From Hyphomicrobiales bacterium (GTDB taxonomy: Bacteria; Pseudomonadota; Alphaproteobacteria; Rhizobiales; JACESI01): 64,000 bases of DNA. The notes beneath the pieces are model-generated. The model saw only the letters and a list, made by a program, of their open reading frames with translations. It had not been told where the DNA came from and searched no databases. The DNA lies in assembly GCA_039989895.1 (NCBI GenBank), contig JBDXGY010000006.1, forward strand, positions 682,001 through 746,000, given 5' to 3'. The position numbers were made by a program, and so were the translations under genes. Below are positions 1 through 10,188 of the stretch, one piece after another (within the stretch, counting starts at the first letter, position 1; each line of letters starts with the position of its first letter).

Positions 1-496
1 GCGGTTGCTTGACGCGGCCAAATCGAAGGGTGTTTCGCTGCATTATTTAACCTTGCATGTGGGGGCAGGTACTTTTTTGCCTGTTAAAGTTGATGATACT
101 GAAACACATAAAATGCATGCGGAAATTGGTGTTGTGAGTGAAGAGACAGCAAGAGCGCTGAATGATGTTCGTGCACAAGGCGGGCGGATTATTGCGGTTG
201 GTACAACGAGCTTACGGCTTCTTGAAAGTGCCACCAATGAGCAAGGAATCGTTCAGCCTTTCGCAGGTGAGACAGATATTTTCATCACGCCAGGGTATAA
301 ATTCCGTGCGGTCGATATGTTGATGACAAATTTTCATTTGCCAAAATCCACACTCTTTATGTTGGTCTCAGCCTTTTGCGGAATTGATTTGATGAAAGCA
401 GCTTATGACCATGCAATTCAAACAGGCTACCGTTTTTATTCCTATGGTGATGCTTCTTTGTTATGGCGGGCTGACTTAAACGAAGAATTGCGATAA
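1..496 (+). CDS. queA: S-adenosylmethionine:tRNA ribosyltransferase-isomerase, C-terminal part
   Basis: This is the last 164 codons or so of QueA; the 5' end lies outside the window and the reading frame is open from base 2. QueA transfers and isomerises the ribosyl group of SAM onto preQ1-modified tRNA to give epoxyqueuosine. The visible part carries the family's conserved C-terminal stretches [35 protein letters not shown] and [10 protein letters not shown], ending near [10 protein letters not shown]. Its stop lies 9 bases before the start of tgt, which encodes the enzyme acting just before it in the queuosine pathway, so the two are almost certainly co-transcribed. Confidence 0.95.
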   Translation, partial: RLLDAAKSKGVSLHYLTLHVGAGTFLPVKVDDTETHKMHAEIGVVSEETARALNDVRAQGGRIIAVGTTSLRLLESATNEQGIVQPFAGETDIFITPGYKFRAVDMLMTNFHLPKSTLFMLVSAFCGIDLMKAAYDHAIQTGYRFYSYGDASLLWRADLNEELR

Positions 497-505
497 GAGC
501 CTTTT

Positions 506-1636
506 ATGACAACACCTTTTTCTTTTAATTTGATGGCAACCGATGGTCTAGCTCGACGCGGTGAAATTGTGACACATCGTGGCGTTGTAGGAACGCCCGC
601 TTTCATGCCAGTTGGGACCGCTGCAACCGTTAAAGCCATGTACCCAAACCAAGTGCGCGATCTTGGCGCGGATATTGTTCTGGGTAACACCTATCATTTG
701 ATGTTGCGACCCGGCGCTGAGCGGGTAGCGGGCCTTGGTGGGCTGCATGAGTTTATGAACTGGCCGCATCCAATTTTGACCGATAGCGGCGGCTTTCAGG
801 TGATGTCGCTTGCAAAGTTGAGAAAGCTTTCAGAAAACGGTGTCACATTCACCTCGCATATTGATGGCTCAAAACATGAAATGACGCCTGAACGCTCAAT
901 CGAAATCCAGTGCTTGCTTGGTTCTGATATTCAAATGCAACTTGATGAATGTGTTGGTCTTCCTTCGAGTGAAGAAGATATTGAACGCGCAATGGAACTC
1001 TCATTGCGGTGGGCTGAGCGCTGTAAAGTGGCTTTTGGTGATAGGCCTGCACAGGCGCTTTTTGGCATTGTGCAAGGCGGTGACAATGTGCTGCTGCGCG
1101 AGCGCTCGGCGAAAACTTTGGCGGATATGGATTTCAAAGGCTACTCCATAGGCGGTCTTGCCGTTGGTGAGCCACAAGAAATAATGATGGCGATGCTGGA
1201 GGCAACCTGTCCACATCTGCCGGTTGAAAAACCACGTTATTTGATGGGCGTTGGTACGCCAGATGACCTTTTAAAAGCCGTTGGGCGCGGTGTTGATATG
1301 TTTGATTGCGTGATGCCAACGCGGGCAGGGCGTCACGGGCAGGCTTTTACAAAGCATGGCAAGGTCAACTTGCGCAATGCGCGCCATGCCGATGATCACC
1401 GCCCCCTTGATGAGACATCAAGTTGTCCGGCTTCAAGCCAATATAGCCGCGCTTATCTGCACCATCTTGTTCGTGCGAATGAGGCTTTGGGCGGCATGCT
1501 TTTGACATGGAATAATCTCAGCTATTACCAAGACCTGATGCAAGGTATGCGGGATTCTATTGAGGCTGGCGGATTTGCTGATTATAGCGCGACCTGTCAA
1601 TCAGGTTGGGAGCAGGGCGATATCCCTGTACTTTAA
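506..1636 (+). CDS. tgt: tRNA-guanine(34) transglycosylase
   Basis: Exchanges guanine 34 of GUN-anticodon tRNAs for preQ1, the first tRNA step of queuosine synthesis. The 376-residue length is normal for the bacterial enzyme. [10 protein letters not shown] (about residue 92) holds an active-site Asp, GIVQGG (about 186) is in the substrate pocket, and [13 protein letters not shown] (about 266) holds the nucleophile Asp region. An odd point is the zinc site near residue 306: the usual CxCxxC before YSRAYLHHL reads SSCPAS, so only the middle Cys is kept. The gene sits 9 bases after queA, as expected for an operon. Confidence 0.97.
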   Translation: MTTPFSFNLMATDGLARRGEIVTHRGVVGTPAFMPVGTAATVKAMYPNQVRDLGADIVLGNTYHLMLRPGAERVAGLGGLHEFMNWPHPILTDSGGFQVMSLAKLRKLSENGVTFTSHIDGSKHEMTPERSIEIQCLLGSDIQMQLDECVGLPSSEEDIERAMELSLRWAERCKVAFGDRPAQALFGIVQGGDNVLLRERSAKTLADMDFKGYSIGGLAVGEPQEIMMAMLEATCPHLPVEKPRYLMGVGTPDDLLKAVGRGVDMFDCVMPTRAGRHGQAFTKHGKVNLRNARHADDHRPLDETSSCPASSQYSRAYLHHLVRANEALGGMLLTWNNLSYYQDLMQGMRDSIEAGGFADYSATCQSGWEQGDIPVL

Positions 1637-1735
1637 CCACTCAATCTGCGCGCTGCACTCTTTATAAAATACAATGGTTGAAGCCTTTTTAATACCAAAA
1701 ATTCTGGTCACGCATCCGTGAGTTAAAGGTCATTC

Positions 1736-1763
1736 TTGTTCGCTATCGTTTGAATTGTATGTG
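1736..1763 (+). promoter_or_regulatory. putative promoter of first small secreted-protein gene
   Basis: TTGTTC, 16 bases, then TATGTG. The same arrangement (TTGTTG-16-TATGTG, same distance to the following hairpin) precedes the second paralogue. The duplication is inherited sequence, so it supports but does not prove promoter function. Confidence 0.4.
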
Positions 1764-1770
1764 ATCTCTT

Positions 1771-1799
1771 CCCTTCCCAAATATAAATCATCGGAAGGG
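1771..1799 (+). promoter_or_regulatory. conserved 5' leader hairpin, copy 1
   Basis: CCCTTCC and GGAAGGG form a perfect 7-bp stem around a 15-base AT-rich loop, 43 bases before the ATG of the first small secreted protein. The identical stem and loop occur at 2224-2252 before the paralogue. No T-run follows, so it is not a simple terminator. It may stabilise the mRNA or control translation. Confidence 0.5.
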
Positions 1800-1842
1800 C
1801 GATAATGCTCTTCTACATAAAACAAATATAAAGGGTTTTATT

Positions 1843-2043
1843 ATGAAAAAGGTTCTTATCGCTACACTTGCTGCTTCTGCTTTTATCGCATCAAGCGCTT
1901 CTTTCGCTGACGATGTTGATGGTGCATCATTTGAAGCATTGAACGCTGTTGATCAAACCGCATCAGCTTCTTCTTCATTCGATGGCTTCAAGCAAATTGA
2001 TGCTTCTGACGTTCTTTTCGAAGAAACTATAGGCAATAACTAA
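1843..2043 (+). CDS. small secreted protein, paralogue 1 (unknown function)
   Basis: A 66-residue protein with a clear signal peptide: MKK, a hydrophobic Leu/Ala/Ile core and a likely cleavage after SFA at about residue 22. The predicted mature part is about 44 residues, acidic, rich in Ser and Ala, without Cys. AAAGGG eight bases before the ATG is a plausible ribosome binding site. A paralogue of nearly the same length follows at 2296, sharing the signal peptide and the start of the mature part (DDVDGASFE, LNAVD, SSSFDGF); the C-terminal ends differ. I do not recognise the family. Own promoter, hairpin leader and terminator suggest a highly and independently expressed unit. Confidence 0.75.
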   Translation: MKKVLIATLAASAFIASSASFADDVDGASFEALNAVDQTASASSSFDGFKQIDASDVLFEETIGNN

Positions 2044-2095
2044 GGTTAAGCGGTCACACAACGCTTAAAGTGTCTCTCCGGGCACAGGAATAGAT

Positions 2096-2130
2096 AAAAA
2101 AGAGTAGCTTTTATTAAGCTGCTCTTTTTT
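2096..2130 (+). terminator. rho-independent terminator after small secreted protein 1
   Basis: A 15-base arm starting AAAAAAGAG pairs with 2116-2130 (one G-U pair), with loop TTATT, ending in a run of six T. It is 53 bases after the stop codon. Confidence 0.8.
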
Positions 2131-2159
2131 GTTGGGTTGTCATAAGTTATTGTTTTAAT

Positions 2160-2175
2160 ATCACAAATTTGTGAT
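2160..2175. promoter_or_regulatory. perfect 16-bp palindrome, possible operator
   Basis: ATCACAAATTTGTGAT is a perfect palindrome 14 bases before the putative -35 box of the second small secreted-protein gene. It resembles a dimeric regulator site of the CRP/FNR shape. No similar palindrome stands before the first copy, so the two paralogues may be regulated differently. Confidence 0.4.
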
Positions 2176-2188
2176 TTAAATGTACTTT

Positions 2189-2216
2189 TTGTTGGCGACC
2201 GTTTGAATTGTATGTG
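2189..2216 (+). promoter_or_regulatory. putative promoter of second small secreted-protein gene
   Basis: TTGTTG, 16 bases, TATGTG, matching the element before the first paralogue in spacing and surroundings (GTTTGAATTG spacer end is identical). Confidence 0.4.
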
Positions 2217-2223
2217 ATCCCAT

Positions 2224-2252
2224 CCCTTCCCAAATATAAATCATCGGAAGGG
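2224..2252 (+). promoter_or_regulatory. conserved 5' leader hairpin, copy 2
   Basis: Identical CCCTTCC/GGAAGGG stem and 15-base loop to 1771-1799, again 43 bases before the ATG. The flanks between hairpin and ATG are also nearly identical. Confidence 0.5.
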
Positions 2253-2295
2253 CGATGATGCTCTTCCAAACAAAACAAACATAAAGGGTTTTATT

Positions 2296-2487
2296 ATGAA
2301 AAAGGTTCTTATTTCTACACTGGCCGCCACTGCTTTTATCGCATCAGGTGCTGCTTTCGCTGACGATGTTGATGGTGCATCATTTGAAGAATTAAATGCT
2401 GTTGACCTAACGACTTCAGTTTCTTCTTCATTCGATGGCTTTAATGAAGACACTACAGAAGGTTTCTTGATACAAAACGAAGGCTAA
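2296..2487 (+). CDS. small secreted protein, paralogue 2 (unknown function)
   Basis: A 63-residue paralogue of the protein at 1843, with the same signal peptide type (cleavage likely after AFA, about residue 22) and the same first part of the mature peptide (DDVDGASFEELNAVD then SSSFDGF). It diverges after FDGF (NEDTTEGFLIQNEG against KQIDASDVLFEETIGNN). The duplicated unit includes promoter, leader hairpin, ribosome binding site and a terminator, so the whole transcription unit was copied. The mature peptide is strongly acidic. No known domain is recognised. Confidence 0.72.
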   Translation: MKKVLISTLAATAFIASGAAFADDVDGASFEELNAVDLTTSVSSSFDGFNEDTTEGFLIQNEG

Positions 2488-2542
2488 TTTCAAGTATCAA
2501 TTCAATGCTTAATACGCCTCCCTAAGGTATTAGAGTATCGTA

Positions 2543-2578
2543 AAAAAAGAGCAGCTTTTCTCAAAGCTGCTCTTTTTT
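2543..2578. terminator. bidirectional terminator between small secreted protein 2 and nadE
   Basis: A 16-bp perfect stem (AAAAAAGAGCAGCTTT pairs with its complement) around TCTC, with A-run on one side and T-run on the other, so it can act on both strands. It overlaps the nadE stop codon and is a close relative of the terminator at 2096-2130. Confidence 0.85.
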
Positions 2579-4631
2579 ATTTTGGTATGTTATCTTCTAG
2601 TTCTTTAATCCATATTTCCGCAGAACTATCTGATGGAGCGCGCCAGTCGCCTCTTGGTGAGAGGGATCCGCCTGACGCGACTTTAGGACCATTAGGTACG
2701 GCCGATCTTTTGAACTGGCTCGTTTGAAAAAAGCGCCACAAAAACACACGCAGCCATTTGCGAATGGTTTTCAAATCATAGCTATTACGCTTTTCTTCTT
2801 TCATATGCGGTGGCCAATGGCCTTGTTCTAAATCACCCCATGCATGCATCGCCAGAAACGCGATTTTTGAGGGGCGCAAAGAGAACCGCGTAATATGGAA
2901 TAAGTTGAAATCTTGAAGTTCATAAGGCCCAACAAAGTCCTCGGTGCGCTGGCTTGGTGCCTCATCATCATCACCAGGCACAAGCTCGGGTGATATTTCA
3001 GTGTCCAAAATTTTATAAAGAACGCTCGATGCATCCGTGCCAAACCGATCAGAGGCTGCAACCCATCTGATGAGGTGTTGAATTAGTGTTTTGGAAACAG
3101 AGCCATTGACGTTGTAATGGCTCATATGATCGCCAACACCATAGGTGCACCAACCAAGCGCCAGTTCTGATAGGTCGCCTGTTCCAAGCACAAGCGCATC
3201 ATGCATATTAGCAAGCCGGAATAGGGTGGCTGTACGTGCACCCGCCTGCACATTTTCAAAAGTCACATCATAGAGCTCTTTGCCTGATGCGAAAGGATGT
3301 TTGATATCTTCAAGTGTTTGCCGGCTCACCGGTTCCATGTCTATTTCTTCTGCGCTCACCCCAAGGCTTTTCATCAAGGCCCATGCGGCGCTCTTGGTTG
3401 ATTTTGAGGTGGCAAAGGCAGGCAATGTATAGGCAAGGATGTTTTTGCGGCTAAGGCCTAGCTCATCAAAAGCTTGTGCGGCAACTAAGAGGGCTTGTGT
3501 TGAATCCAGCCCGCCTGAAATACCAACCACAATCTTTTTAATACCGCTAGCTTGGAGCCGTTTGGCAAGGCCAGCTACTTGAATATTATAGGCCTCAAAA
3601 CACAATTCATCGAGTTTATCATTGTCATTGGGCACGTAAGGAAAGCGATCGAGAGGGCGGCGCAGGCCCAAATCTTTTTTGCGATCAGGTTTGAGCGTGA
3701 ACTCAATACGTCTGAACGCGCGGTTTTTATATTCACCTGCACAATCAGCGAAGGTTGTGTGCCGCATACGTTCTTGGCGTAAGCGTTCAAGATCTACATC
3801 GGCCGTGATGAGTTGCGGTTCCATTGAAAAGCGCTCGCTCTCGCCAAGCAGCTCGCCATTTTCATAAATCATGGCGTGGCCATCCCAAGCGAGATCGGTG
3901 GTGGATTCACCGCGCCCAGCCGCCGAATAAAGATAGGCAGAATAGGTACGCGCTGAATGTACTCGACATAAGGCATGGCGGTAGTCAGATTTTCCAACAG
4001 TGACATTGCTGGCAGATAGATTTGCAATTACATGGGCGCCTGCCATAGCAGCATAAGAAGAGGGAGGAACAGGTACCCAAACATCTTCGCAGATTTCAAT
4101 GTTCAGACTGAAATCAGGCATGTCATCAGCTTCAAAAATCAAGTCATTGCCAAAAGGCACGCATTGTCCGGCGATTTTAACCGTATCGGCACTGCGATTT
4201 GTGCCAGCAGTAAAGTGGCGGTTTTCATAAAACTCACGGTAATTTGGCAAAAACATTTTTGGCACAGCACCAAGAATTTTGCCGCGATGAATAACAATTG
4301 CAACATTGTAGAGAAGAGAGCGCACTCGCAGCGGCATACCAACCACTAAAACGGGCGTAAGCTTCTCACTGCCCTTAATCAAGCTCTCCAATGCCTCAAG
4401 ACAGCCATCAAGGAGGGCGTCTTGAAAGAATAAATCATCCAGTGAATAACCGCTGATACCGAGTTCGGGAAAGACGACGAGACTTACATTTTGTTTATGG
4501 GCCACTTTTGCCATATCGAGCGTGGCTTTGCCGTTTGAAATTGGGTCAGCAACTGTCACCAATGGAGTGGCCGTGGAAATACGGACAAATCCATGTTCGT
4601 GAAGATTATAAAAATTACGACCAAGGGTCAT
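2577..4631 (-). CDS. nadE: glutamine-dependent NAD+ synthetase
   Basis: Makes NAD+ from deamido-NAD+, ATP and glutamine-derived ammonia. The protein has 684 residues, the long two-domain form. The N-terminal nitrilase-type amidase domain shows the Glu in FPELGISG (about residue 55), the Lys in [11 protein letters not shown] and the Cys in EICEDVWVP (about 180). The C-terminal synthetase domain has the PP-loop GISGGLDST (about 370) and [12 protein letters not shown] (about 487). It lies downstream of gltA on the same strand but is separated from it by a terminator. Confidence 0.96.
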   Translation of the reverse strand: MTLGRNFYNLHEHGFVRISTATPLVTVADPISNGKATLDMAKVAHKQNVSLVVFPELGISGYSLDDLFFQDALLDGCLEALESLIKGSEKLTPVLVVGMPLRVRSLLYNVAIVIHRGKILGAVPKMFLPNYREFYENRHFTAGTNRSADTVKIAGQCVPFGNDLIFEADDMPDFSLNIEICEDVWVPVPPSSYAAMAGAHVIANLSASNVTVGKSDYRHALCRVHSARTYSAYLYSAAGRGESTTDLAWDGHAMIYENGELLGESERFSMEPQLITADVDLERLRQERMRHTTFADCAGEYKNRAFRRIEFTLKPDRKKDLGLRRPLDRFPYVPNDNDKLDELCFEAYNIQVAGLAKRLQASGIKKIVVGISGGLDSTQALLVAAQAFDELGLSRKNILAYTLPAFATSKSTKSAAWALMKSLGVSAEEIDMEPVSRQTLEDIKHPFASGKELYDVTFENVQAGARTATLFRLANMHDALVLGTGDLSELALGWCTYGVGDHMSHYNVNGSVSKTLIQHLIRWVAASDRFGTDASSVLYKILDTEISPELVPGDDDEAPSQRTEDFVGPYELQDFNLFHITRFSLRPSKIAFLAMHAWGDLEQGHWPPHMKEEKRNSYDLKTIRKWLRVFLWRFFQTSQFKRSAVPNGPKVASGGSLSPRGDWRAPSDSSAEIWIKELEDNIPK

Positions 4632-4725
4632 TTGAGAGCGCCTTTACGCGATAAATTTAAGCACTTCTTTTGCCAAGTTGCTGACTTTGGGTCAAATATT
4701 GGTCTTTATTATAACACTATAACAG

Positions 4726-4759
4726 AAAAAACCCGCCAATGCTCATGCATGGACGGGTT
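4726..4759 (-). terminator. rho-independent terminator after gltA
   Basis: Read on the minus strand, AACCCG pairs with CGGGTT around an 18-base interior that is itself partly palindromic (TGCATGAGCA), followed by a T-run. It lies 28 bases past the gltA stop. Confidence 0.65.
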
Positions 4760-4786
4760 GTTTATTCTCAAGCTTAACAAGCTCTA

Positions 4787-6079
4787 TCAGCTGCGTTCGT
4801 CTAACTTTTGGTATTGGCGTGGCGCTGAACCGGTATAGAGTTGACGCGGACGCCCTATACGCTGTGATGGATCTTCAACCATTTCTTTCCACTGGGCAAT
4901 CCAGCCGACTGTACGTGCAAGAGCAAACAGTACAGTGAACATGGATGTCGGGAAGCCGAGAGCTTTCAGTGTTATACCGGAGTAGAAGTCAATATTTGGA
5001 TAGAGTTTTTTCTCGATGAAATATTCATCCGTTAAAGCAATATGTTCTAATTCCATAGCAACTTCGAGTAGCGGGTCATCTTTGATGCCAAGGCTATTAA
5101 GTACTTCGTGGGTTGTGGTTTGCATGATTTTGGCGCGTGGATCATAGTTTTTATAAACACGGTGACCAAAACCCATCAGACGGAACGGGTCTTCTTTATC
5201 TTTTGCTCGACGAATATACTCAGGAATTTGGTCTTTTGTACCAATTTCCTCAAGCATTTTTAGAGCAGCTTCATTGGCTCCACCGTGGGCAGGGCCCCAC
5301 AAACAAGCAATACCGGCAGCGATACAGGCAAATGGATTAGCACCAGAAGAACCAGCCAAGCGCACTGTCGATGTCGAAGCGTTTTGTTCGTGGTCTGCGT
5401 GAAGAATAAATATGCGATCCATTGCGCGTGCAAGAATAGGATTAACTTCATATTCTTCGCATGGAACGGCAAAACACATGCGCAAGAAATTACCTGTATA
5501 ACTAAGGTCATTGCGCGGATAAACAAAGGGTTGACCTACGTGATATTTGTAAGCCATCGCCGCAATTGTTGGCATTTTTGCAATCATACGTAAGGAGGCG
5601 ATCATACGCTGATGAGGATCAGTGATATCAGTGCTGTCATGATAAAAAGCTGAAAGCGCACCAACCACGCCACACATGATAGCCATTGGGTGAGCATCAC
5701 GACGGAAACCAGTGAAGAGACGTGACATCTGTTCGTGTATCATCGTGTGATATGTCACTCGAGCAACAAAATCATCCTTCTCTGGCTTGTTGGGCAAGTC
5801 ACCATAAAGGAGAAGGTAACAAGTTTCTAGAAAATCACCTTCGATCGCCAGCTCTTCAATGGAATAACCACGATGCAATAACTGGCCTTTATTGCCATCA
5901 ATAAAGGTTATTTGAGAATCACATGAAGCTGTAGAGGTGAAGCCTGGATCATATGTGAACATTCCTGTTTTCGCATAGAGGGACGAAATATCGATAACGC
6001 TTGGTCCTACTACACCGTCACTGATATTAAATTCGATAGTTTTACCATCAATTGTGAGTTGTGCCTTTTTATCGGACAT
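4787..6079 (-). CDS. gltA: citrate synthase
   Basis: Condenses oxaloacetate and acetyl-CoA to citrate, entry to the TCA cycle. The 430 residues match the type II (hexameric, Gram-negative) enzyme. The active-site pieces [10 protein letters not shown] (about residue 230), [14 protein letters not shown] and [10 protein letters not shown] are intact. Two in-frame ATG codons lie six bases apart at the start. The inner one (6079) is chosen because GGAG lies seven bases before it; the outer one would start at 6085. It is downstream of gltX on the same strand. Confidence 0.97.
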   Translation of the reverse strand: MSDKKAQLTIDGKTIEFNISDGVVGPSVIDISSLYAKTGMFTYDPGFTSTASCDSQITFIDGNKGQLLHRGYSIEELAIEGDFLETCYLLLYGDLPNKPEKDDFVARVTYHTMIHEQMSRLFTGFRRDAHPMAIMCGVVGALSAFYHDSTDITDPHQRMIASLRMIAKMPTIAAMAYKYHVGQPFVYPRNDLSYTGNFLRMCFAVPCEEYEVNPILARAMDRIFILHADHEQNASTSTVRLAGSSGANPFACIAAGIACLWGPAHGGANEAALKMLEEIGTKDQIPEYIRRAKDKEDPFRLMGFGHRVYKNYDPRAKIMQTTTHEVLNSLGIKDDPLLEVAMELEHIALTDEYFIEKKLYPNIDFYSGITLKALGFPTSMFTVLFALARTVGWIAQWKEMVEDPSQRIGRPRQLYTGSAPRQYQKLDERS

Positions 6080-6117
6080 GTGCATTCTCCATCTTTGGGA
6101 AATAATTTACGCAACTT

Positions 6118-6147
6118 TATGACTGCGTAGCTTGTATGACTGCGTAG
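6118..6147. repeat. 13-bp direct repeat upstream of gltA
   Basis: TATGACTGCGTAG occurs at 6118-6130 and 6135-6147, in the region just before the gltA start. Two close copies at 17-base spacing could be a tandem regulator site or a small slippage duplication. Confidence 0.45.
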
Positions 6148-6370
6148 TTTTCTTTTTGTGCAAGATTATGAAATCGCACGTTAATTGGTAGTCATTGACT
6201 AACTGATTTTACACGCAGGAGCAATACAACTAGACTAATTGTTGATCGACGTTATCCAAAGTACCAAAATTAAAATTCACCAACTCTTTTTAAGTAACTG
6301 AAAACAAGTGATTATTAGAAAAATCTATAATCCTTGGATATAAAATATTTTGGAAAAAACTTTGCCTCGT

Positions 6371-7792
6371 TTATATTGCTTGGTCTCTTATTCTTAGTAA
6401 GACTTCCTGTTGTCCCAAAACATCGGCAACATCAAATATACCCGGTGATGTGGTTTTCCCTGTTAAAGCTGCTCGAAGTGGTTGTGCAATTTTACCCAAT
6501 TTTAGATCTGACTTCTCAGCAAAAGATCGAATGCAAGCGTCGATGGCATCGTGGTTCCATTCGTTAAGTGCTTCTAGATCATTGGCCAATTCCACGAAAA
6601 GAGCACGGCTGTCATCAGTTAGAAGGCCTGCCGCTTTTTCATTCATATTGAGTGGGCGACTTTCATAGACGAAAGAGGCGTTTTCAATCAGCTCTACAAG
6701 TGTTTTCGCACGTTCTTTCAAGACAGGCATGGCTTTGAGTAATTGCGCGCGCTTCTCATCATCAAGTGCTTCAATGATGGCTGGACCGGATTCCATTTCT
6801 GGCAACATAAGCTCAAGAGCATCCATTAGATCTGTATCATTGTTATGGCGTATATAATGGCCATTAACCGCTTCAAGTTTAGTGAAATCAAATCGTGATG
6901 CAGCTTTGCCCATGCCATCAAAACCAAACCATTCGATCATATTTTCAGGTGATATGATTTCTTCGTCACCCTTTGCCCACCCAAGACGCACGAGATAATT
7001 TTTCAAGGCAATCGGCAGATAGCCAAGCGCGCGATAGGCTTCTGCCCCAAGGGCACCGTGACGCTTTGATAGTTTTGCGCCATCAGGCCCATGAATAAGC
7101 GGGATATGGGCAAAAACCGGTACATCCCAGTCCATCGCTTTGAACAGCGCGGTTTGACGCGCGGCATTGGTCAGGTGGTCATCCCCTCGGATAACATGAG
7201 TGACTTCCATGTCGTGGTCATCCACAACCACAGCCATCATATAGGTTGGTGTGCCATCTGAGCGCAGGATAATGAAATCATCGATATCCTTATTTGGAAT
7301 GCGCACTTCGCCTTGAACTTTGTCATTAACGATTATCTCGCCTTCGGTCTCGGTTTTCAAGCGGATAACGGGTGTAATGTCTTTAGGTGCTTCACTTGGA
7401 TCACGATCACGCCAGCGGCCATCATAAATCGGTTGCCGACCTTCTGCGCGTGCTTTCTCGCGCATTTCGGTCAGTTCTTCTGGTGATGCATAACAATGAT
7501 ATGCACGACCCTTTGCCACAAGTTCTTCTGCTACCTGCTTGTGCCGGTCGATGCGTGCAAATTGTGAAAGTGGCTCACCGTCCCAGTCAATACCAAGCCA
7601 GCTTAATCCATCCAAAATTGCTTCCACGGCTTCATTTGTCGAACGGGCGCGGTCGGTATCTTCAATGCGCAGCAGCATTTTGCCGCCATGTTTCTTGGCA
7701 TAGAGCCAATTAAAAAGCGCCGTGCGGGCGCCACCGATATGAAGATAACCAGTGGGTGAGGGGGCAAAGCGAGTGACCACAGTTTTGGACAT
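6371..7792 (-). CDS. gltX: glutamate--tRNA ligase
   Basis: Charges tRNA-Glu (and possibly tRNA-Gln, with later amidation, as is common in alphaproteobacteria). The 473-residue class I synthetase has its HIGH motif in [12 protein letters not shown] near the N-terminus and its KMSKS equivalent as KLSKRHG at about residue 242. The gene is divergent from comEC and upstream of gltA, which starts 291 bases past its stop. Confidence 0.96.
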   Translation of the reverse strand: MSKTVVTRFAPSPTGYLHIGGARTALFNWLYAKKHGGKMLLRIEDTDRARSTNEAVEAILDGLSWLGIDWDGEPLSQFARIDRHKQVAEELVAKGRAYHCYASPEELTEMREKARAEGRQPIYDGRWRDRDPSEAPKDITPVIRLKTETEGEIIVNDKVQGEVRIPNKDIDDFIILRSDGTPTYMMAVVVDDHDMEVTHVIRGDDHLTNAARQTALFKAMDWDVPVFAHIPLIHGPDGAKLSKRHGALGAEAYRALGYLPIALKNYLVRLGWAKGDEEIISPENMIEWFGFDGMGKAASRFDFTKLEAVNGHYIRHNNDTDLMDALELMLPEMESGPAIIEALDDEKRAQLLKAMPVLKERAKTLVELIENASFVYESRPLNMNEKAAGLLTDDSRALFVELANDLEALNEWNHDAIDACIRSFAEKSDLKLGKIAQPLRAALTGKTTSPGIFDVADVLGQQEVLLRIRDQAI

Positions 7793-7931
7793 AAATGCGT
7801 TCCGATATTTGAAATAAAAACATGAATGGCTTTGAGTGAACCAAATTTATTGGCCGTTTAGCATGAAGAGTGTTTGCAATGAAGCGTAGTTTTGCAGAAA
7901 GTAAGCGGATAGTGTTGTTAATGGTGTTGCC

Positions 7932-10175
7932 TTGGGGATCAAAGAGCAGAAAGACAAGAAGAAAGATGCTGCGAGCGACATCAAGCGTGAACGGTTTGGT
8001 CTAGCATATCGCGGCGTTGGTCTTCATCGTCGCTTGTCTTTTCGTTTGATCGATTGGTTTTCTCTGAATATTGTAAAAGAGATACGCCTTGCCGAGCCTT
8101 TGGTATGGATGACCTGCCTTTTCTTAGTTGGCATTGCGCTTTATTTTGCGGCTCCAAGTGAGCCTCACTTGATGACAATTGTGCTGTTGCTTACGGGCGT
8201 TAGTGTCCTTTTATGGCGTTGGCGGTTTGAGGGGCTGCGTTTTTATGGGATAGGTGCGATTTTCGCACTCATGGGTGGTTTTACAATCGCTACCTTTCAT
8301 ACGCATTGGTCAGATCCGTCGATCATTGATCGAAAATATAGCGTATCGCTTGAGGGAACCGTTCAAAATTACGAGAAAAGAGCTGATGGATCGAAGCGGC
8401 TTGTAATCGGTGATATTGCTTTAAAAAGCACACGCGAAGGGCTTGTTATGCCAAAGCGCATTCGAGTGCGGGTCTTGGCTAAAGGCTTTACCGCGAAGCC
8501 CGGCGACCGTTTAGCCTTTCGTGCCGAAATTGGTCCACCACCGGGGCCGGTCATGCCAAGCGGATATGATTTCGCCCGTGATATGTTTTTTAAAGGCATC
8601 GGGGCTACGGGTTTTGTTTTTGGAACCCCTAAAATAGTGCCCGCTAGACAGTCTGGTTCAATGCTAATTCTGTCTTCAACGACAAAATGGCGCGCGGCAA
8701 TCTCAGGCCGCATCTCAAACGCCTTTGAGGCAAATGGACAAGCGCAATTCCAAGGCGTTGCAGCCGCTCTTTTGGTTGGAGAGAGGGGTAATATAGAACC
8801 AGAAATTCGTGAGGCATTTGTGGTCTCTGGTCTTGCTCATTTATTGGCTATTTCGGGGTTACATATGGCGCTGGTAATGACATTCATCATCTTTGCTACA
8901 CGAGGCGTATTGGCTCTTAATGTACGATGGTCTTTGCATTATTCAATTCGAAATATTGCAACTTACGCAGGTCTTGGGACAGGATTTATCTATTTTCTTT
9001 TGTCAGGTGGGAGCGTTTCGGCAACGCGGGCCTTCATCATGGTAAGTATTATGGCTTTGGCTATGCTTTTTGGTCGCCGCGCCATTTCTGTTCGAAATAT
9101 TGCATTGGCATGTTTGTTGATATTGTTGCTGTCACCTTTTGCACTGATCGGTCCAGGGTTTCAAATGTCTTTCGCGGCCACGCTGTGTCTGGTAGCTTTT
9201 GCTTCTTATTGGCTTGGTAGATCGACCTTAAATGCAGGTAATATAACTATTCCTAGCTGGTTGCTTTTAAACGCCAAACGTTACTTTTTGGGTTTGATTA
9301 TCACATCACTTCTCGCGGGTATTTCGACGGGGCTATTTGCTGCGTTCCATTTCCATCGCATAGCTCCTTTGGGGCTTGTGGCAAATTTGATTGGTGTGCC
9401 CATTTTTGCGTCCCTCGTTATGCCATTTGGCTTTTTGGGGCTTGCTTTGATGCCATTTGGTTATGAAGCGCTGCCTTTTAAGGTTATGGGGCTTGGTATC
9501 GACATCATTGTGCAAGTCGCAGATCAAATAGGCACATATACGGGTGCATATGCTGCAACCGGTGCGTTAAATTCAAAAGCGTTTTTATTGCTCAGTGCGG
9601 CACTTATTTTATTGTGCGTAATGAAATCCCAATTGCGTCTATTGCTTATACCTGTTTTTGCTCTTGGGTTTTGGGCGCTACCGGTCACCTCTCGGCCGCA
9701 TGTTTTAATTGCTGAAGACGGTAAGACGGTCGCTGTGCGCACTAACGGCGATGAATTGGTTGTCTCTGGGGCGAGGGCAGGGCGGTTTGAGCAAAAGGTT
9801 TGGCGCGCAGGCCTTGGTCTACATAAAGACCAGAAGCCTAGTGATAAAATAAACAAGCCATTTTGTGATGACTTTGGGTGTGTGTTTCAATTCCAAGATA
9901 AGATTATTGCCCATGTGAAACACCCCTCAGGCTTTTATGAAGATTGCAGACGGGCTGATATCGTCATCTCGCAATTCTCGGCGCCACGATATTGTGAGCA
10001 ATCAGCTCTTGTCATTGATCGTTATCGCCTGAAAGCAGGGGGTGCGCATAGTGTGTATATAAAGAAAACACATGGCGTGAAAAATAAGAGCGCAGATGAA
10101 ATCTTTATCGTGAAATCATCGATACCTGCGATAAAACGTCCATGGCACAACCACTATCAATCTAAAAACAGATAG
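7932..10175 (+). CDS. comEC: ComEC/Rec2 family DNA-uptake channel protein
   Basis: Polytopic inner-membrane protein of the competence channel family, which in naturally transformable bacteria passes single-stranded DNA into the cytoplasm. 747 residues. Several membrane segments lie near residues 55-110. The conserved competence-domain motif HLLAISGLHMALV is near residue 305, followed by many hydrophobic helices to about 590. The C-terminal part lacks an HxHxDH metallo-beta-lactamase signature, so the nuclease-like domain is absent or degenerate. Start is uncertain: TTG at 7932 is the first start after an in-frame stop. Convergent with lexA, 13 bases apart. Confidence 0.9.
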   Translation: MGIKEQKDKKKDAASDIKRERFGLAYRGVGLHRRLSFRLIDWFSLNIVKEIRLAEPLVWMTCLFLVGIALYFAAPSEPHLMTIVLLLTGVSVLLWRWRFEGLRFYGIGAIFALMGGFTIATFHTHWSDPSIIDRKYSVSLEGTVQNYEKRADGSKRLVIGDIALKSTREGLVMPKRIRVRVLAKGFTAKPGDRLAFRAEIGPPPGPVMPSGYDFARDMFFKGIGATGFVFGTPKIVPARQSGSMLILSSTTKWRAAISGRISNAFEANGQAQFQGVAAALLVGERGNIEPEIREAFVVSGLAHLLAISGLHMALVMTFIIFATRGVLALNVRWSLHYSIRNIATYAGLGTGFIYFLLSGGSVSATRAFIMVSIMALAMLFGRRAISVRNIALACLLILLLSPFALIGPGFQMSFAATLCLVAFASYWLGRSTLNAGNITIPSWLLLNAKRYFLGLIITSLLAGISTGLFAAFHFHRIAPLGLVANLIGVPIFASLVMPFGFLGLALMPFGYEALPFKVMGLGIDIIVQVADQIGTYTGAYAATGALNSKAFLLLSAALILLCVMKSQLRLLLIPVFALGFWALPVTSRPHVLIAEDGKTVAVRTNGDELVVSGARAGRFEQKVWRAGLGLHKDQKPSDKINKPFCDDFGCVFQFQDKIIAHVKHPSGFYEDCRRADIVISQFSAPRYCEQSALVIDRYRLKAGGAHSVYIKKTHGVKNKSADEIFIVKSSIPAIKRPWHNHYQSKNR

Positions 10176-10188
10176 GTCTTTATTTTAA

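Noticed and set aside
4032-4349. 105-codon ORF antisense to nadE
   Set aside because: Within the conserved amidase domain of nadE and without family features.
8369-8713. 114-codon ORF antisense to comEC
   Set aside because: Shadow of the comEC reading frame; no start signal.
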